This document shows, one piece after another, positions 40,489 through 48,637 of a DNA stretch of 64,000 bases; positions within the stretch are counted from its first letter, which is position 1; each line of letters starts with the position of its first letter. Source of the DNA: CAZEJS01 sp964512645. GTDB lineage: Bacteria; Actinomycetota; Geothermincolia; Fen-727; Anoxymicrobiaceae. Below the pieces are notes generated by a model. The model searched no databases. It was not told the DNA's origin and saw only the letters and a program-made list of their open reading frames with translations. The translations under genes and the position numbers were made by a program. The stretch is taken from assembly GCA_964512645.1 (NCBI GenBank), contig CAZEJS010000006.1:1-64000 (forward strand), in the 5' to 3' direction.

Positions 40489-41343
40489 TCAGAGGCCCAG
40501 GCCCGGGATGCTGGGGATGCTGGGCACCCCGGAGGCGTTGGGCTGAACCTCTGGCGCGTTCTGCGCCTCGGGCGGCAGGGTGATGGTGACGGGGACGTTG
40601 TAGTCCGTGAACGTGACCGTCATGTCGATGGACATGTCGCCGATGATCGGGGCGTTCTTCATCGACATCGTCACCGACGCGCTGTCGGCCAGCATCGTGT
40701 TCCTGTCTATCTTGTACACCACGCCCATCTTCAGGCCCTTGAACATGTCCTTCATCGACTCCACGAGCTGCTTCTCCGCCTTCGACGAGGGCGCCGTTGA
40801 CGAGTCCGAGCCCGCCGCCTGCTCGAAGATCTGCTCGAACAGCTTGGAGCCGACGTCGAAGGTAAGCACGTGCTTGCCCCCCGACGACGCGCCCAGCTTC
40901 ATGTTCTCTGCGTACTTGCTCAGGCCCGATATTCCGGCAGGTGTCAACAGGTTGGCCTCGGCGCTCCCCGCGGTCACTTTCTGCTTGGTCCACCCCCGGG
41001 CGGGGTCGAAGTTGTACACGTAGCCGCCAACGACATAGACCTCGGAGTTTTCGCCGGAGGATTCGGTCGTCACCAGGTGCATCTCGACCTCGTCGTTGCC
41101 GACCATCGCCATTTCGCCCTGGTAGGTGACGCTCTCCTCCTTGGTCTCCGACTGGGGGGTGAGGACGGTGGCCTTCCCGGTCATCTTCAGGCTCTTCACG
41201 CCCTGCATCTTCTTCTGGTTCCTGGCAAGGATGTCCTGAGCCTTGCCGGAGGGCTTGCTGGTCTTCTGCTTGCCGCCGCATCCCGACGCTAACACCGCGA
41301 TCACCAGCAGGCCTGCAAGCGTACAGATGAAGAATTTCTTCAT
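40489..41343 (-). CDS. exported LppX/LolA-like lipoprotein
   Basis: A 284-residue lipoprotein with signal peptide and lipobox 'VLASGC'. The mature domain begins with a helix ('DILARNQKKMQGVKSLKMTG') and continues with long antiparallel strands ('MAMVGNDEVEMHLVTTESSG', 'VYVVGGYVYNF', 'MGVVYKIDRNTMLADSA'), the half-barrel layout of the LolA/LppX family that carries lipids outside the membrane. The tail is Pro/Ser-rich and low in complexity. AAGGAGG precedes the ATG at 41343. Confidence 0.72.
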   Translation of the reverse strand: MKKFFICTLAGLLVIAVLASGCGGKQKTSKPSGKAQDILARNQKKMQGVKSLKMTGKATVLTPQSETKEESVTYQGEMAMVGNDEVEMHLVTTESSGENSEVYVVGGYVYNFDPARGWTKQKVTAGSAEANLLTPAGISGLSKYAENMKLGASSGGKHVLTFDVGSKLFEQIFEQAAGSDSSTAPSSKAEKQLVESMKDMFKGLKMGVVYKIDRNTMLADSASVTMSMKNAPIIGDMSIDMTVTFTDYNVPVTITLPPEAQNAPEVQPNASGVPSIPSIPGLGL

Positions 41344-41550
41344 ACCGGCACCTCCTTGGTCATGGGATGAGTCTACCATTTCCGGGCGCGGTCCTGAACC
41401 GTCCCGGGCGCGGCCCGAGGGCGAGGCGCGCAAAGCCGCAGGGCCTTCCGCTTCCGAGGGCGTGTAAGGCGCTCGCAGGCGGGGAAGGCAGGCAGGACTT
41501 CTGCTCCGGGATGAAGCGGAGGCCGTAGACCGGAACGGAATACGGTCGTA

Positions 41551-41580
41551 TTGACGGTAACTCGGGCGGAATAGTACATT
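41551..41580 (+). promoter_or_regulatory. candidate promoter of the phasin-like operon
   Basis: TTGACG and TACATT are separated by 18 bases, 87 bases ahead of ATG 41667. The rest of the gap from 41344 to 41666 shows no other gene. Confidence 0.4.
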
Positions 41581-41666
41581 AGAAGACCCTCGCCTGGGGG
41601 GAGAACCACCGGATGATCAGGCGTGCGGTCCACCGCGCCGGAAGCGTACTACCGGGAGTGAGACAA

Positions 41667-42014
41667 ATGGATGTGAAGGAGACAAGGTACCTTTTCGACG
41701 GCCTGTCCGAAACCCTGGGGGGACTTCTCGGGGAGCTCTACGACACCCTGGTGGCCAAGGGGAGGAAGCGCATGGGCCAGGAAGACGTCGCGGACAGCCC
41801 CCAGGTCTCCGAGCTCATCAGGAGGACCCGGGAGAAGCAGACCGTGGCCGAACTCATCTCCAGGGGGCAGAAGGGACAGGAGGAGCTCATCCAGTCGATA
41901 GGCGGAGAGGTCAGGAAGATCCTCTCGTCGGCGGGCATCGTGACGCGCACGGACCTCGCGAGGATCGAGCGGCGCGTAGACGAGATCGAGCGCGCGCTCG
42001 AGAAAGGCGAATAG
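41667..42014 (+). CDS. phasin-like coiled-coil protein
   Basis: A 115-residue soluble, highly helical protein. It ends with 'GIVTRTDLARIERRVDEIER', the helical signature also present in its neighbour at 42023 and in phasin/PhaF- and PhaE-like granule proteins. The first half has an amphipathic helix ('LFDGLSETLGGLLGELYDTL'). Phasins coat storage granules. No polymer synthase gene lies in the window, so granule binding is inferred only. It is followed 8 bases later by the second phasin-like gene. Confidence 0.6.
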   Translation: MDVKETRYLFDGLSETLGGLLGELYDTLVAKGRKRMGQEDVADSPQVSELIRRTREKQTVAELISRGQKGQEELIQSIGGEVRKILSSAGIVTRTDLARIERRVDEIERALEKGE

Positions 42015-42022
42015 GAGGAGAC

Positions 42023-42634
42023 ATGGCAGAGAAGATAGACCTCTCCGACATCCCGTACCTCGCCGTCGGCGCGCTGGTCGCGGTGGAGGAGGAGATCCAG
42101 AAGGCGGCGGAGCGCCTGGTGGAAAAAGGCAAGAGCCTGACGCCCGAGGGCCGCAAGAAGATGGCCGCCGCCAAGAAAGGCCTCGTGTCGAAGGGCGACG
42201 ACTTCTCCCAGGTCGTAGCGCGCACCGTTCAGCGGGCCCTCGAGAACACCGGCATAGTAACCAGGTCGGACCTCGAGAGTGTCGAGGGCCGCGTTACGGT
42301 CATCGAGAAGAAGGTCTCCGGGATGAAGAAGGGCGCGAAGCCTGCGAAGAAGCCCTCGGCGAAGAAGCGCGCGCCGGCGAAGAAGTCGACGGGCAAGAAG
42401 ACCTCGGCGAAGAAGCACGCGCCGGCGAAAAAGGCGGAGGCCGGAAAACCCACGGCCGGAAAACCCGCGGCGGTTGACCAGGCGTCTGCCGGGCAGCCCG
42501 CAGCCAGGGTGGAGGCGCCCGCCCCGGCAGCCCTCGAGCCGGAGAAGTCCGCGGCTCCCGCACCGGTTTCTTCCGGGGAGACCAGGCCGGTCATATCCGA
42601 CCTCGTGCCGAAAAGGCCCTCGGCGGGCATCTGA
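42023..42634 (+). CDS. phasin-like protein with Lys/Ala-rich tail
   Basis: A 203-residue protein in two parts. Residues 1-105 are a helical phasin-like domain with 'GALVAVEEEIQKAAERLVEK' and 'GIVTRSDLESVEGRVTVIEK'. Residues 105-160 are a histone H1-like run of AKK and PAKK units, and the rest is Ala/Pro-rich. PhaF-type phasins of other bacteria have the same plan and use the basic tail to bind DNA, linking granules to the nucleoid. Coupled to the shorter relative at 41667. GGAGGAG precedes ATG 42023. Confidence 0.65.
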   Translation: MAEKIDLSDIPYLAVGALVAVEEEIQKAAERLVEKGKSLTPEGRKKMAAAKKGLVSKGDDFSQVVARTVQRALENTGIVTRSDLESVEGRVTVIEKKVSGMKKGAKPAKKPSAKKRAPAKKSTGKKTSAKKHAPAKKAEAGKPTAGKPAAVDQASAGQPAARVEAPAPAALEPEKSAAPAPVSSGETRPVISDLVPKRPSAGI

Positions 42635-42685
42635 CGCGGAGTGCAAAGGAGAGCCCTTCCCGGCGGATTGCTCCGGGGGCGGACC

Positions 42686-43312
42686 TCAGTAACCCATGGA
42701 GGCCATGCCCTCGTCGAGAACGGCTTCGACATCCGGCTGGTAGGCGAGGTACTTCTCGAAAAGGCCCCGTTCTCTCAGCAGGTTCAGGTGCGGCAGTCCC
42801 CATTTGAGCAGCGTCAGCTTGCGGCTGGCGCGGAGGCGCCTCGACAGGATCATCTTGACCGGATCGACCCTCCCCAGGACCGCGTCCACGTAATCCTTGC
42901 GTGAAGCGATCGATATCACCGGTATGCCCTCGGCGTTGCCCCTCGCCACATGGAAGCAGCGGTTGCCGAGCGTCACGGTCGACTCGTACTCCCCGGTGAT
43001 CGCCAGCCCGATCTTCTTCCCGCAGAGGCCGTCCATCACGCAGCGGACCCTCTCGTCCTCCAGGAGAAAAGGGGTGGCACTCTCGAAGAGGAGCTGCTGC
43101 ATCCTGAACAACTGGCCGGGCGTGGCGGTCATGATGAAGTGCTCCACACGCTTCTCCAGCTCGGGAGTCGAGATGCTCGGGAACAGATTCACCAGCTCCC
43201 AGAACCGGGCTATCAGCCCGTTGTCTACCCCGGAAAACTTGAGCGCCTTCTTCTCGGCCTTCTCTATCTTCTTCCGGACGGTCTCGTCGTCCAGGACGCC
43301 CTTGTCCTTCAT
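42686..43312 (-). CDS. SCP2-like protein of unknown function (paralog of the 1.6 kb gene)
   Basis: A soluble protein of 208 residues. It shares with the 1589 gene the block 'ISIASRKDYVDAVLGRVDPV' and a following 'LSRRLRASRKLTLLKWGLP', which resembles the C-terminal part of SCP2 domains. A charged helix opens it ('KKIEKAEKKALKFS'). Start ATG 43312 overlaps the stop of the upstream gene (ATGA), with GGAGG 4 bases ahead. A longer same-frame reading upstream exists but overlaps the next gene and lacks support. The coupling to an alkaline-phosphatase-like membrane protein is a notable pairing. Confidence 0.6.
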   Translation of the reverse strand: MKDKGVLDDETVRKKIEKAEKKALKFSGVDNGLIARFWELVNLFPSISTPELEKRVEHFIMTATPGQLFRMQQLLFESATPFLLEDERVRCVMDGLCGKKIGLAITGEYESTVTLGNRCFHVARGNAEGIPVISIASRKDYVDAVLGRVDPVKMILSRRLRASRKLTLLKWGLPHLNLLRERGLFEKYLAYQPDVEAVLDEGMASMGY

Positions 43313-45828
43313 CTGTCCTCCGGCGGGAGCACGCGCCTGTTCCTCCAGTGCACGAGCATAACGAAATGCGGCACGAAGAGGAACACCGACAGCGCGGAGG
43401 CCGTTTCTATCCCCGAATCGTTGAAGAGCCATCCCACCGCCAGGCCCACCACAAGGGCCCAGAATCCGGCGGCCAGGTACTTGAGGTTCTCCCGCAGGAA
43501 CACGAGGATATGGAACCTGCGGTTGAAAACCAGCCACGCCACCGCCCCGAACAGCAGCAGCAGGCGCCACAGTGAAGCGAAGGTGAGGGTCCAGTTGGCG
43601 CCGAGCTTCCTGCCGACCTGGGAGAAAAGAGAGGAGAGTCCGGAGGCGTGCGCTTTTTCGATCGCCCGCCCCGCGTGCGATCCCGACTCCGGCGTCAGCG
43701 CGTCGAGCAGGAGGAGCCCGCCCACACATAAGACGAGCACCAGGAGGACGGCGATGGCTTTCCGGGGCGTGAACGACGCCCCCTCGAGGTGGACCACGGC
43801 GACCAACCCGGCGGCCAGCGCGGCGAGAAGGCCGCCGAAATCGGCGCCGAACCCGGAGAACCCGGCCACGAAAGTGACCGTCCCCAGCGTAACCGCCGCG
43901 AACGCGTAGCGCTTCCAGGGGCTGTCCAGGCGGAGGCGGCCCATGGCCCCGCTGCCCCGGGTCTGTATCGCCAGGCACGCGAAGAGCACCGCCGCGCCGA
44001 GCAGGAACCCGAAGTACAGGTTGCCCAGGCCGTAGTAGCGGTCGGCGAGGATGACGTCGGAACCGAAAGTGCTGAAAGTCATCAGGGGCGATCCCAGGAC
44101 CACGTCGAGCAGGATCAGGAGGGTCGTGAGCCCGCTGATCGCGAGGATGGGCTCGAGCAGCGCTTCGCTCATGGGCGCGTTGTCCGGGTCGAACTCCCGG
44201 CTCCTCAGTAGCAGCGATAGAAGCGCCAAACCCGCGGAACCGCAGACGGCCGCGGTGACCTGCGCCCACGGCGGCACGGCCCCCAGCACGGGTATCGCCA
44301 GCCATACGAACGGTCCGGCGAGGACCGAGAGGAGCACGGTCGACCAGAAGAACGGGTGCCCGTCAACCATGTCCGGGCGGAGGAGGACGAACAGGAAGAA
44401 CAGCCCGATGAGGCACATCGAGGTTATGACGTAAACCCGCACCATGAGCTTGCGGGAGGAGCTCGCGGAGACGGCGCGGTCCCGGAACTCCTTGAGGCCG
44501 GCGACGTCGGGGGAGGTCCCCGCGGCGGTAAGCACCCTGCCGTCCATGTAGCCGGGCACCTCCAGCCCGCTTGCGGCGATGACCGTGGGCGCGATGTCGA
44601 AGTTCGACACCAGGCCGGCGCGCCTGGTGGTGGCCGAACGGATCCGGCCTCCCCCGTCGAATCCCGGCCCGGCGATCACCAGCGGGGTCAGCAGCTCTTT
44701 GTCCTTGATCATCTTGCGCGTAGGCGTAGGCGTGCACACGATCAACAGGTCCCGCCGCGGGTCGAGGGCGCCGGCCATCCTGCCAAGCCAGGCGTCGCTC
44801 CGCCGGAGGGCGGCGGCCCGGGCCGAGGCCAGCGCCTCCTCGGTGAAGAAGTCCGCCTGTTCGTCCACCCTGCTGGTCTGCCCGGTGTCCACGACCACCA
44901 CGTCGTTCGAGCCCAGCAGCACTTTCGCCGCCTTCTCCAGCGCCCGGTAGTCGGTCACAAGACCTTCGCGCTCGGAGTAAGAGGCGAGCAGCTCGCCGGA
45001 TACGTCGCCGACAGGCACCACGCCGTTTTCGTCCATGGCTATGCAGGCAGCCTCGCGGTGCAGGAAAGAGGTCAGGGGGAAGGAAGGTTCACCGGGAGCG
45101 CCGGCGCCGCCGGGGCTTCGCTCTCCTGGAGGCTCTGAAAGGGGCCGCCTGTCCGCGTCCGCCGTGGGTATGTTGAGCAGGGAGGATGGAATGAGCGAGT
45201 CGGAGCTACCGAGCACGGCCACCCTGCGGCCGCCCTTCCTCAGCACCTGCCCCAGGACCCCCGGCACCGCCGTGGCCAGGGTCGTGTCCGACTTCTTCCT
45301 CATTTCCTCTATCTGGAGGTTGAGCACCTGGCCCGGGCTTGCCCTGCGGCCGGTCCGGGATTCGTACACCTCACCGGCGGGGACGGAGCGACCCGTGCCC
45401 GTGGTCAGGCGCTCGGAGCTGCCGAACGAGAGACCCGAGTTCGGGCCGCCTATCGCCCTGCCCCCGGCCCCGATCACCACGTACGAACCGGTCCCGTACA
45501 GGTCGTACTTCACGCGCGCGTTCATCAGGCTGGTGCTGCCGCGCGCCATCAGCTCGAGGATGTTCGGCGCGTTCCTCGCCGTGAGGTCGTCGATGCCGAT
45601 GCGGTCGATGACCACCAGGAGGACCTTGGCGGGGACTTTCCCGGGGCGCCCTCCCCGGACCGGTGCGGGGGACGTCGCGTTCCGTGTTCCAGCCGGGAGG
45701 CCCGAGGCGCTCCCCAGGACCAGCGCCAGCGCGAGCACGGCTGACAGGACGAACCACGCGCACCACCGGCGGCCGGCTCGCCCGGTCACAGCGACCTTGG
45801 AATCGCGCTGGAGGCGGTGCTTACTCAA
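43309..45828 (-). CDS. alkaline-phosphatase-fold polytopic membrane protein
   Basis: An 839-residue protein. After an N-terminal helix, an extracytoplasmic domain of about 370 residues resembles the alkaline phosphatase superfamily: 'VLLVVIDRIGIDDLTARN', 'APNILELMARGSTSLMNA', 'VVVVDTGQTSRVDEQADFF' (metal site), 'LLIVCTPTPTRKM', 'SNFDIAPTVIAASGL'. The last 400 residues hold ten or more helices ('VITSMCLIGLFFLFVLL' onward). The usual metal-site Ser/Thr nucleophile position after 'VVIDRIG' is unclear, and HGxH-type ligands are missing, so it may be inactive or diverged. TTG 45828 gives a short basic head; GTG 45789 is an alternative. Coupled to the SCP2-like gene at 42686. Confidence 0.65.
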   Translation of the reverse strand: MSKHRLQRDSKVAVTGRAGRRWCAWFVLSAVLALALVLGSASGLPAGTRNATSPAPVRGGRPGKVPAKVLLVVIDRIGIDDLTARNAPNILELMARGSTSLMNARVKYDLYGTGSYVVIGAGGRAIGGPNSGLSFGSSERLTTGTGRSVPAGEVYESRTGRRASPGQVLNLQIEEMRKKSDTTLATAVPGVLGQVLRKGGRRVAVLGSSDSLIPSSLLNIPTADADRRPLSEPPGERSPGGAGAPGEPSFPLTSFLHREAACIAMDENGVVPVGDVSGELLASYSEREGLVTDYRALEKAAKVLLGSNDVVVVDTGQTSRVDEQADFFTEEALASARAAALRRSDAWLGRMAGALDPRRDLLIVCTPTPTRKMIKDKELLTPLVIAGPGFDGGGRIRSATTRRAGLVSNFDIAPTVIAASGLEVPGYMDGRVLTAAGTSPDVAGLKEFRDRAVSASSSRKLMVRVYVITSMCLIGLFFLFVLLRPDMVDGHPFFWSTVLLSVLAGPFVWLAIPVLGAVPPWAQVTAAVCGSAGLALLSLLLRSREFDPDNAPMSEALLEPILAISGLTTLLILLDVVLGSPLMTFSTFGSDVILADRYYGLGNLYFGFLLGAAVLFACLAIQTRGSGAMGRLRLDSPWKRYAFAAVTLGTVTFVAGFSGFGADFGGLLAALAAGLVAVVHLEGASFTPRKAIAVLLVLVLCVGGLLLLDALTPESGSHAGRAIEKAHASGLSSLFSQVGRKLGANWTLTFASLWRLLLLFGAVAWLVFNRRFHILVFLRENLKYLAAGFWALVVGLAVGWLFNDSGIETASALSVFLFVPHFVMLVHWRNRRVLPPEDR

Positions 45829-45992
45829 TATTTCCCCACTGGACTGCGGGCGGTCAGGGCTCGATCTATGATATCAGAACCGGAGGAAGGCCCCTTCGCG
45901 AGGGCGCCCGGCCCGCCCCGGACCGTGGCGGAGATGGGACCTTGTGGTATCCTGTTGAGCGCCGTGTTCTCGGACGACACCTGGAGGAGGAA

Positions 45993-46997
45993 ATGGTTCA
46001 AAGCGACGAGCGATACCTTGTCGTCGTGAACCCCGTGGGTCGCGGCGGCCACGCCCAGCGCCAGGGCATGTGGCTCCTTAACAAGATGCGCAGAATGGGC
46101 ATCGAACACGAGGCCCTCTTCACCGAGAAGGCGGGCCACGCCCGGGAGCTGGTGGCCAACTGGGTGGACGACGTCGACACCGTCGTGGCGGTGGGAGGAG
46201 ACGGCACCGTCAACGAGGTCATCAACGGCATCATGAACTCGTCTCAGCGGGGGAGGCGCCTGGCCGTTTTCCCCAGCGGCACCGCGGACGATTTCGCCCG
46301 CAACATGGGCATCCCCCGCGACAGGGACAAAGCCCTGAAGGTCCTGCTCGGGGACCGTGAGAGGACCATAGACCTGATGGAGGTCAACGGCCGTTTCGCC
46401 GGGGTCACCGTCGGTATCGGCCTCGACGCCGAGATCGCCTACCGGAGCTACCAGAGCAAGCGTTTCAGGCTCCTGGCCTACTGGTACCACGGGCTGTCGA
46501 TGCTCTTCCTGCCGATGCCGCGCTCGCCGCTCGCGGTGACCGTCGGAGGGGAGAGGATGGAAGGCGACTACCTGCTGGTGGTGGCGGGCAACGCCGGGAG
46601 CTACGGAAGGTACATGAAGATGATGCCCCGGGCGGTGATGGACGACGGGGTGATGAACCTCGCCACTTTCGGGATGGTGAGCAGGTGGAAAGCCCTGCTG
46701 CTGTTCGGGATGTCCATGGCGGGCCGGCACACCTGGGCGAGGCAGATGAACGAGTACGAGGCGCGCGAGATCAGCATCGAATGCCTGGGCGACGTTTACG
46801 CCCAGTTCGACGGCGAGGCGATCATCTTCGAGAAGGGCGAGGTCCTGGACATGAAGGTCGTGCCGGGGGCGATCGCGGTGCGCTCGCCCGCCCCGAAGAA
46901 GGCTTCCCCGCGGGGACGGGCGGCCGGAAGGACTGACGCCGGTCCTGGTGCGGGCGCGGGACCGGAGGGGGTTGAAACGTGGAACGGGAACGCATAA
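45993..46997 (+). CDS. diacylglycerol kinase family lipid kinase (copy 1)
   Basis: A 334-residue DAGK-catalytic family protein. It has the P-loop-like 'NPVGRGGHAQ' and nucleotide motif 'VAVGGDGTVNEVINGI', 'FPSGTADDFARNMGI', and C-terminal 'DGEAIIFEKGEVLDMKV'. The YegS/DgkB group phosphorylates diacylglycerol or related lipids at the membrane face. GGAGGAGG lies 2-3 bases ahead of ATG 45993. A Gly/Ala-rich tail of about 30 residues is extra. The second copy overlaps its end by 19 bases. Confidence 0.85.
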   Translation: MVQSDERYLVVVNPVGRGGHAQRQGMWLLNKMRRMGIEHEALFTEKAGHARELVANWVDDVDTVVAVGGDGTVNEVINGIMNSSQRGRRLAVFPSGTADDFARNMGIPRDRDKALKVLLGDRERTIDLMEVNGRFAGVTVGIGLDAEIAYRSYQSKRFRLLAYWYHGLSMLFLPMPRSPLAVTVGGERMEGDYLLVVAGNAGSYGRYMKMMPRAVMDDGVMNLATFGMVSRWKALLLFGMSMAGRHTWARQMNEYEAREISIECLGDVYAQFDGEAIIFEKGEVLDMKVVPGAIAVRSPAPKKASPRGRAAGRTDAGPGAGAGPEGVETWNGNA

Positions 46998-47983
46998 CAC
47001 AGGCCAGCGTGAAAAAGGAGATCGAAGGCCTGGGCGAGCTCAGCGCCAGGCACCAGAGCTACCTGATTCTTTGCAACCCCGTGTCCAGGGGCGGAAAAGC
47101 CCTCAAGGAGGCGGTCTGGCTTCTGAAACACCTGAGCAGGCTGGGTGTGCGGCACGAGGCCTTCTTCACCGATTACCCGGGCCACGCGCGCAAGATCGTG
47201 AAGCGGTGGCTGGAGAGGGTGGACGTGGCCGTCGCCGTCGGCGGTGACGGGACCGTGAACGAAGTGGTCAACGGCATGATGGACCTGGGGGGGAGTGACA
47301 AGACCTTCGCTGTTTTCCCCGCGGGCACCGCGGACGACTTCTGCCATAACGTAGGCATCGGGCGCGAGAGGGACTTCGCGCTCAAGGTGCTCCTGACCGA
47401 CCACAGCCGGAAGATGGACCTCATCAGGTACAACGACGACTACGCGGCGGTGACGGTGGGAATGGGAGTGGACGCCGAAGTCGCCTACAAGGCCCTGAGG
47501 CACAAGCGGGTGAGGATTCCCGCCTACTTCGCCGTCGGCCTGCGTATTGTCTTCAAGGAGAGGCTGCGCAATTCCGCCAGGACCATGCACGTCGAAGGCG
47601 GCGCCGAAGCGCACGACGGGAGGTTCCTCATCGCGGTGTTCGGAAACGCGCCTCTCTACGGCCGCTACTTCTACTGGCTGCCGGACGCGGTGATGGACGA
47701 CGGTATCGTGAACATGTCCGCCCTGAAGCCCCTGCCCCCGGCCAGGGCATGGAGCCTACTGATGCGCTGCATGAACCCGGAGTTCAGGTCCGACAAGGTC
47801 ATCAGGGACGCGAGCGAACGTTTCCACGTCATCCTCCAGGAGGAGACTTACGTGCAGGTGGACGGCGAGGTCTACAAGTACAACCCCGGGGACACGCTGG
47901 AGATAAGCGCCGCGCCGAAGGCGTTGAACGTGAGGGTGCCGGCGGAAACCGGGTACCCGGTATGGTCCGACCAGAAACGCTGA
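46979..47983 (+). CDS. diacylglycerol kinase family lipid kinase (copy 2)
   Basis: A tandem paralog of 334 residues, about as long as copy 1, with 'NPVSRGGKALKEA', 'VAVGGDGTVNEVVNGMM', 'FPAGTADDFCHNVGI' and the closing 'VDGEVYKYNPGDTLEISA'. Starting at GTG 46979 inside the end of copy 1 with GGAGGGGG upstream, it is translationally coupled. The pair may form a heterodimer or use different lipids. It follows the lipid-kinase fold and lies next to PlsB/PlsC-like and acyl-CoA synthetase genes elsewhere in the window. Confidence 0.85.
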   Translation: MERERITQASVKKEIEGLGELSARHQSYLILCNPVSRGGKALKEAVWLLKHLSRLGVRHEAFFTDYPGHARKIVKRWLERVDVAVAVGGDGTVNEVVNGMMDLGGSDKTFAVFPAGTADDFCHNVGIGRERDFALKVLLTDHSRKMDLIRYNDDYAAVTVGMGVDAEVAYKALRHKRVRIPAYFAVGLRIVFKERLRNSARTMHVEGGAEAHDGRFLIAVFGNAPLYGRYFYWLPDAVMDDGIVNMSALKPLPPARAWSLLMRCMNPEFRSDKVIRDASERFHVILQEETYVQVDGEVYKYNPGDTLEISAAPKALNVRVPAETGYPVWSDQKR

Positions 47984-47997
47984 GGCGCGGGCCCCCG

Positions 47998-48636
47998 TCA
48001 GGTCACCAGCCCGGAGCGGAGCGCGCGGGCCACGGTCTCCGTCCGGTCCGAGGTCCCCAGCTTGTCGAATATGTGCGCGACGTGGGTCTTGACGGTCTGC
48101 TCGCTTATCCAGAGCGACCTGGCGATCTGCTTGTTGGTATTGCCCTCGGAGAGGAGCTGCAGGACTTCCATCTCGCGGTCGGATAGACCGTACTCCCTGG
48201 CCTTGTTGTCGGCGAGATTGACGAACTCCTTGATAAGCTGCGCCGTGGCATCGGGATGCAGCAGCGCCTTGCCCTCGTTGACCGTCTTGATCGCGTTCAC
48301 CAGCTCGTCCGAGGAGGTGTGCTTGAGCATGTAGCCGGTGGCTCCCGCCTTGACGGCCTCGTAGACGTACCCCTCCTGGTCCAGCATGGTCAGTATGACG
48401 ACCTTCGCGTCGGGGTTGGAATCGCGAATCGCCCTGGTCGCCTGGATGCCGTTCATTCCCGGCATGTTGATATCCATGAGGATCACGTCGGGCTCGAGCT
48501 TGCTCGCCATCTCCACGGCTTCCTCCCCCGAGCCGGCCTCGCCAATAACCTCCACCTCGTCCCCCTGCTCGAATACGGCCTTCAGGCCTTCGCGCACCAG
48601 GTTGTGGTCGTCCACGATCATCACTCTGATCGGCAT
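47998..48636 (-). CDS. NarL/LuxR-type response regulator
   Basis: A 212-residue two-domain regulator. The receiver has the acidic pocket 'VDDHNLVREG', phospho-Asp in 'ILMDINMPGMNG', Thr in 'VILTMLDQ' and Lys in 'YMLKHTSSD'. The C-terminal LuxR helix-turn-helix is 'YGLSDREMEVLQLLSEGNTN' followed by 'KQIARSLWISEQTVKTHVAH'. It binds DNA when phosphorylated by the kinase at 48638, whose stop is 1 base from this start codon. Targets are unknown. Confidence 0.92.
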   Translation of the reverse strand: MPIRVMIVDDHNLVREGLKAVFEQGDEVEVIGEAGSGEEAVEMASKLEPDVILMDINMPGMNGIQATRAIRDSNPDAKVVILTMLDQEGYVYEAVKAGATGYMLKHTSSDELVNAIKTVNEGKALLHPDATAQLIKEFVNLADNKAREYGLSDREMEVLQLLSEGNTNKQIARSLWISEQTVKTHVAHIFDKLGTSDRTETVARALRSGLVT

Positions 48637-48637
48637 G

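Noticed and set aside
43313..44305. Upstream extension of the SCP2-like gene (to 539 residues)
   Set aside because: It runs within the phosphatase-fold gene in another frame, and a good ribosome site and overlap support ATG 43312.
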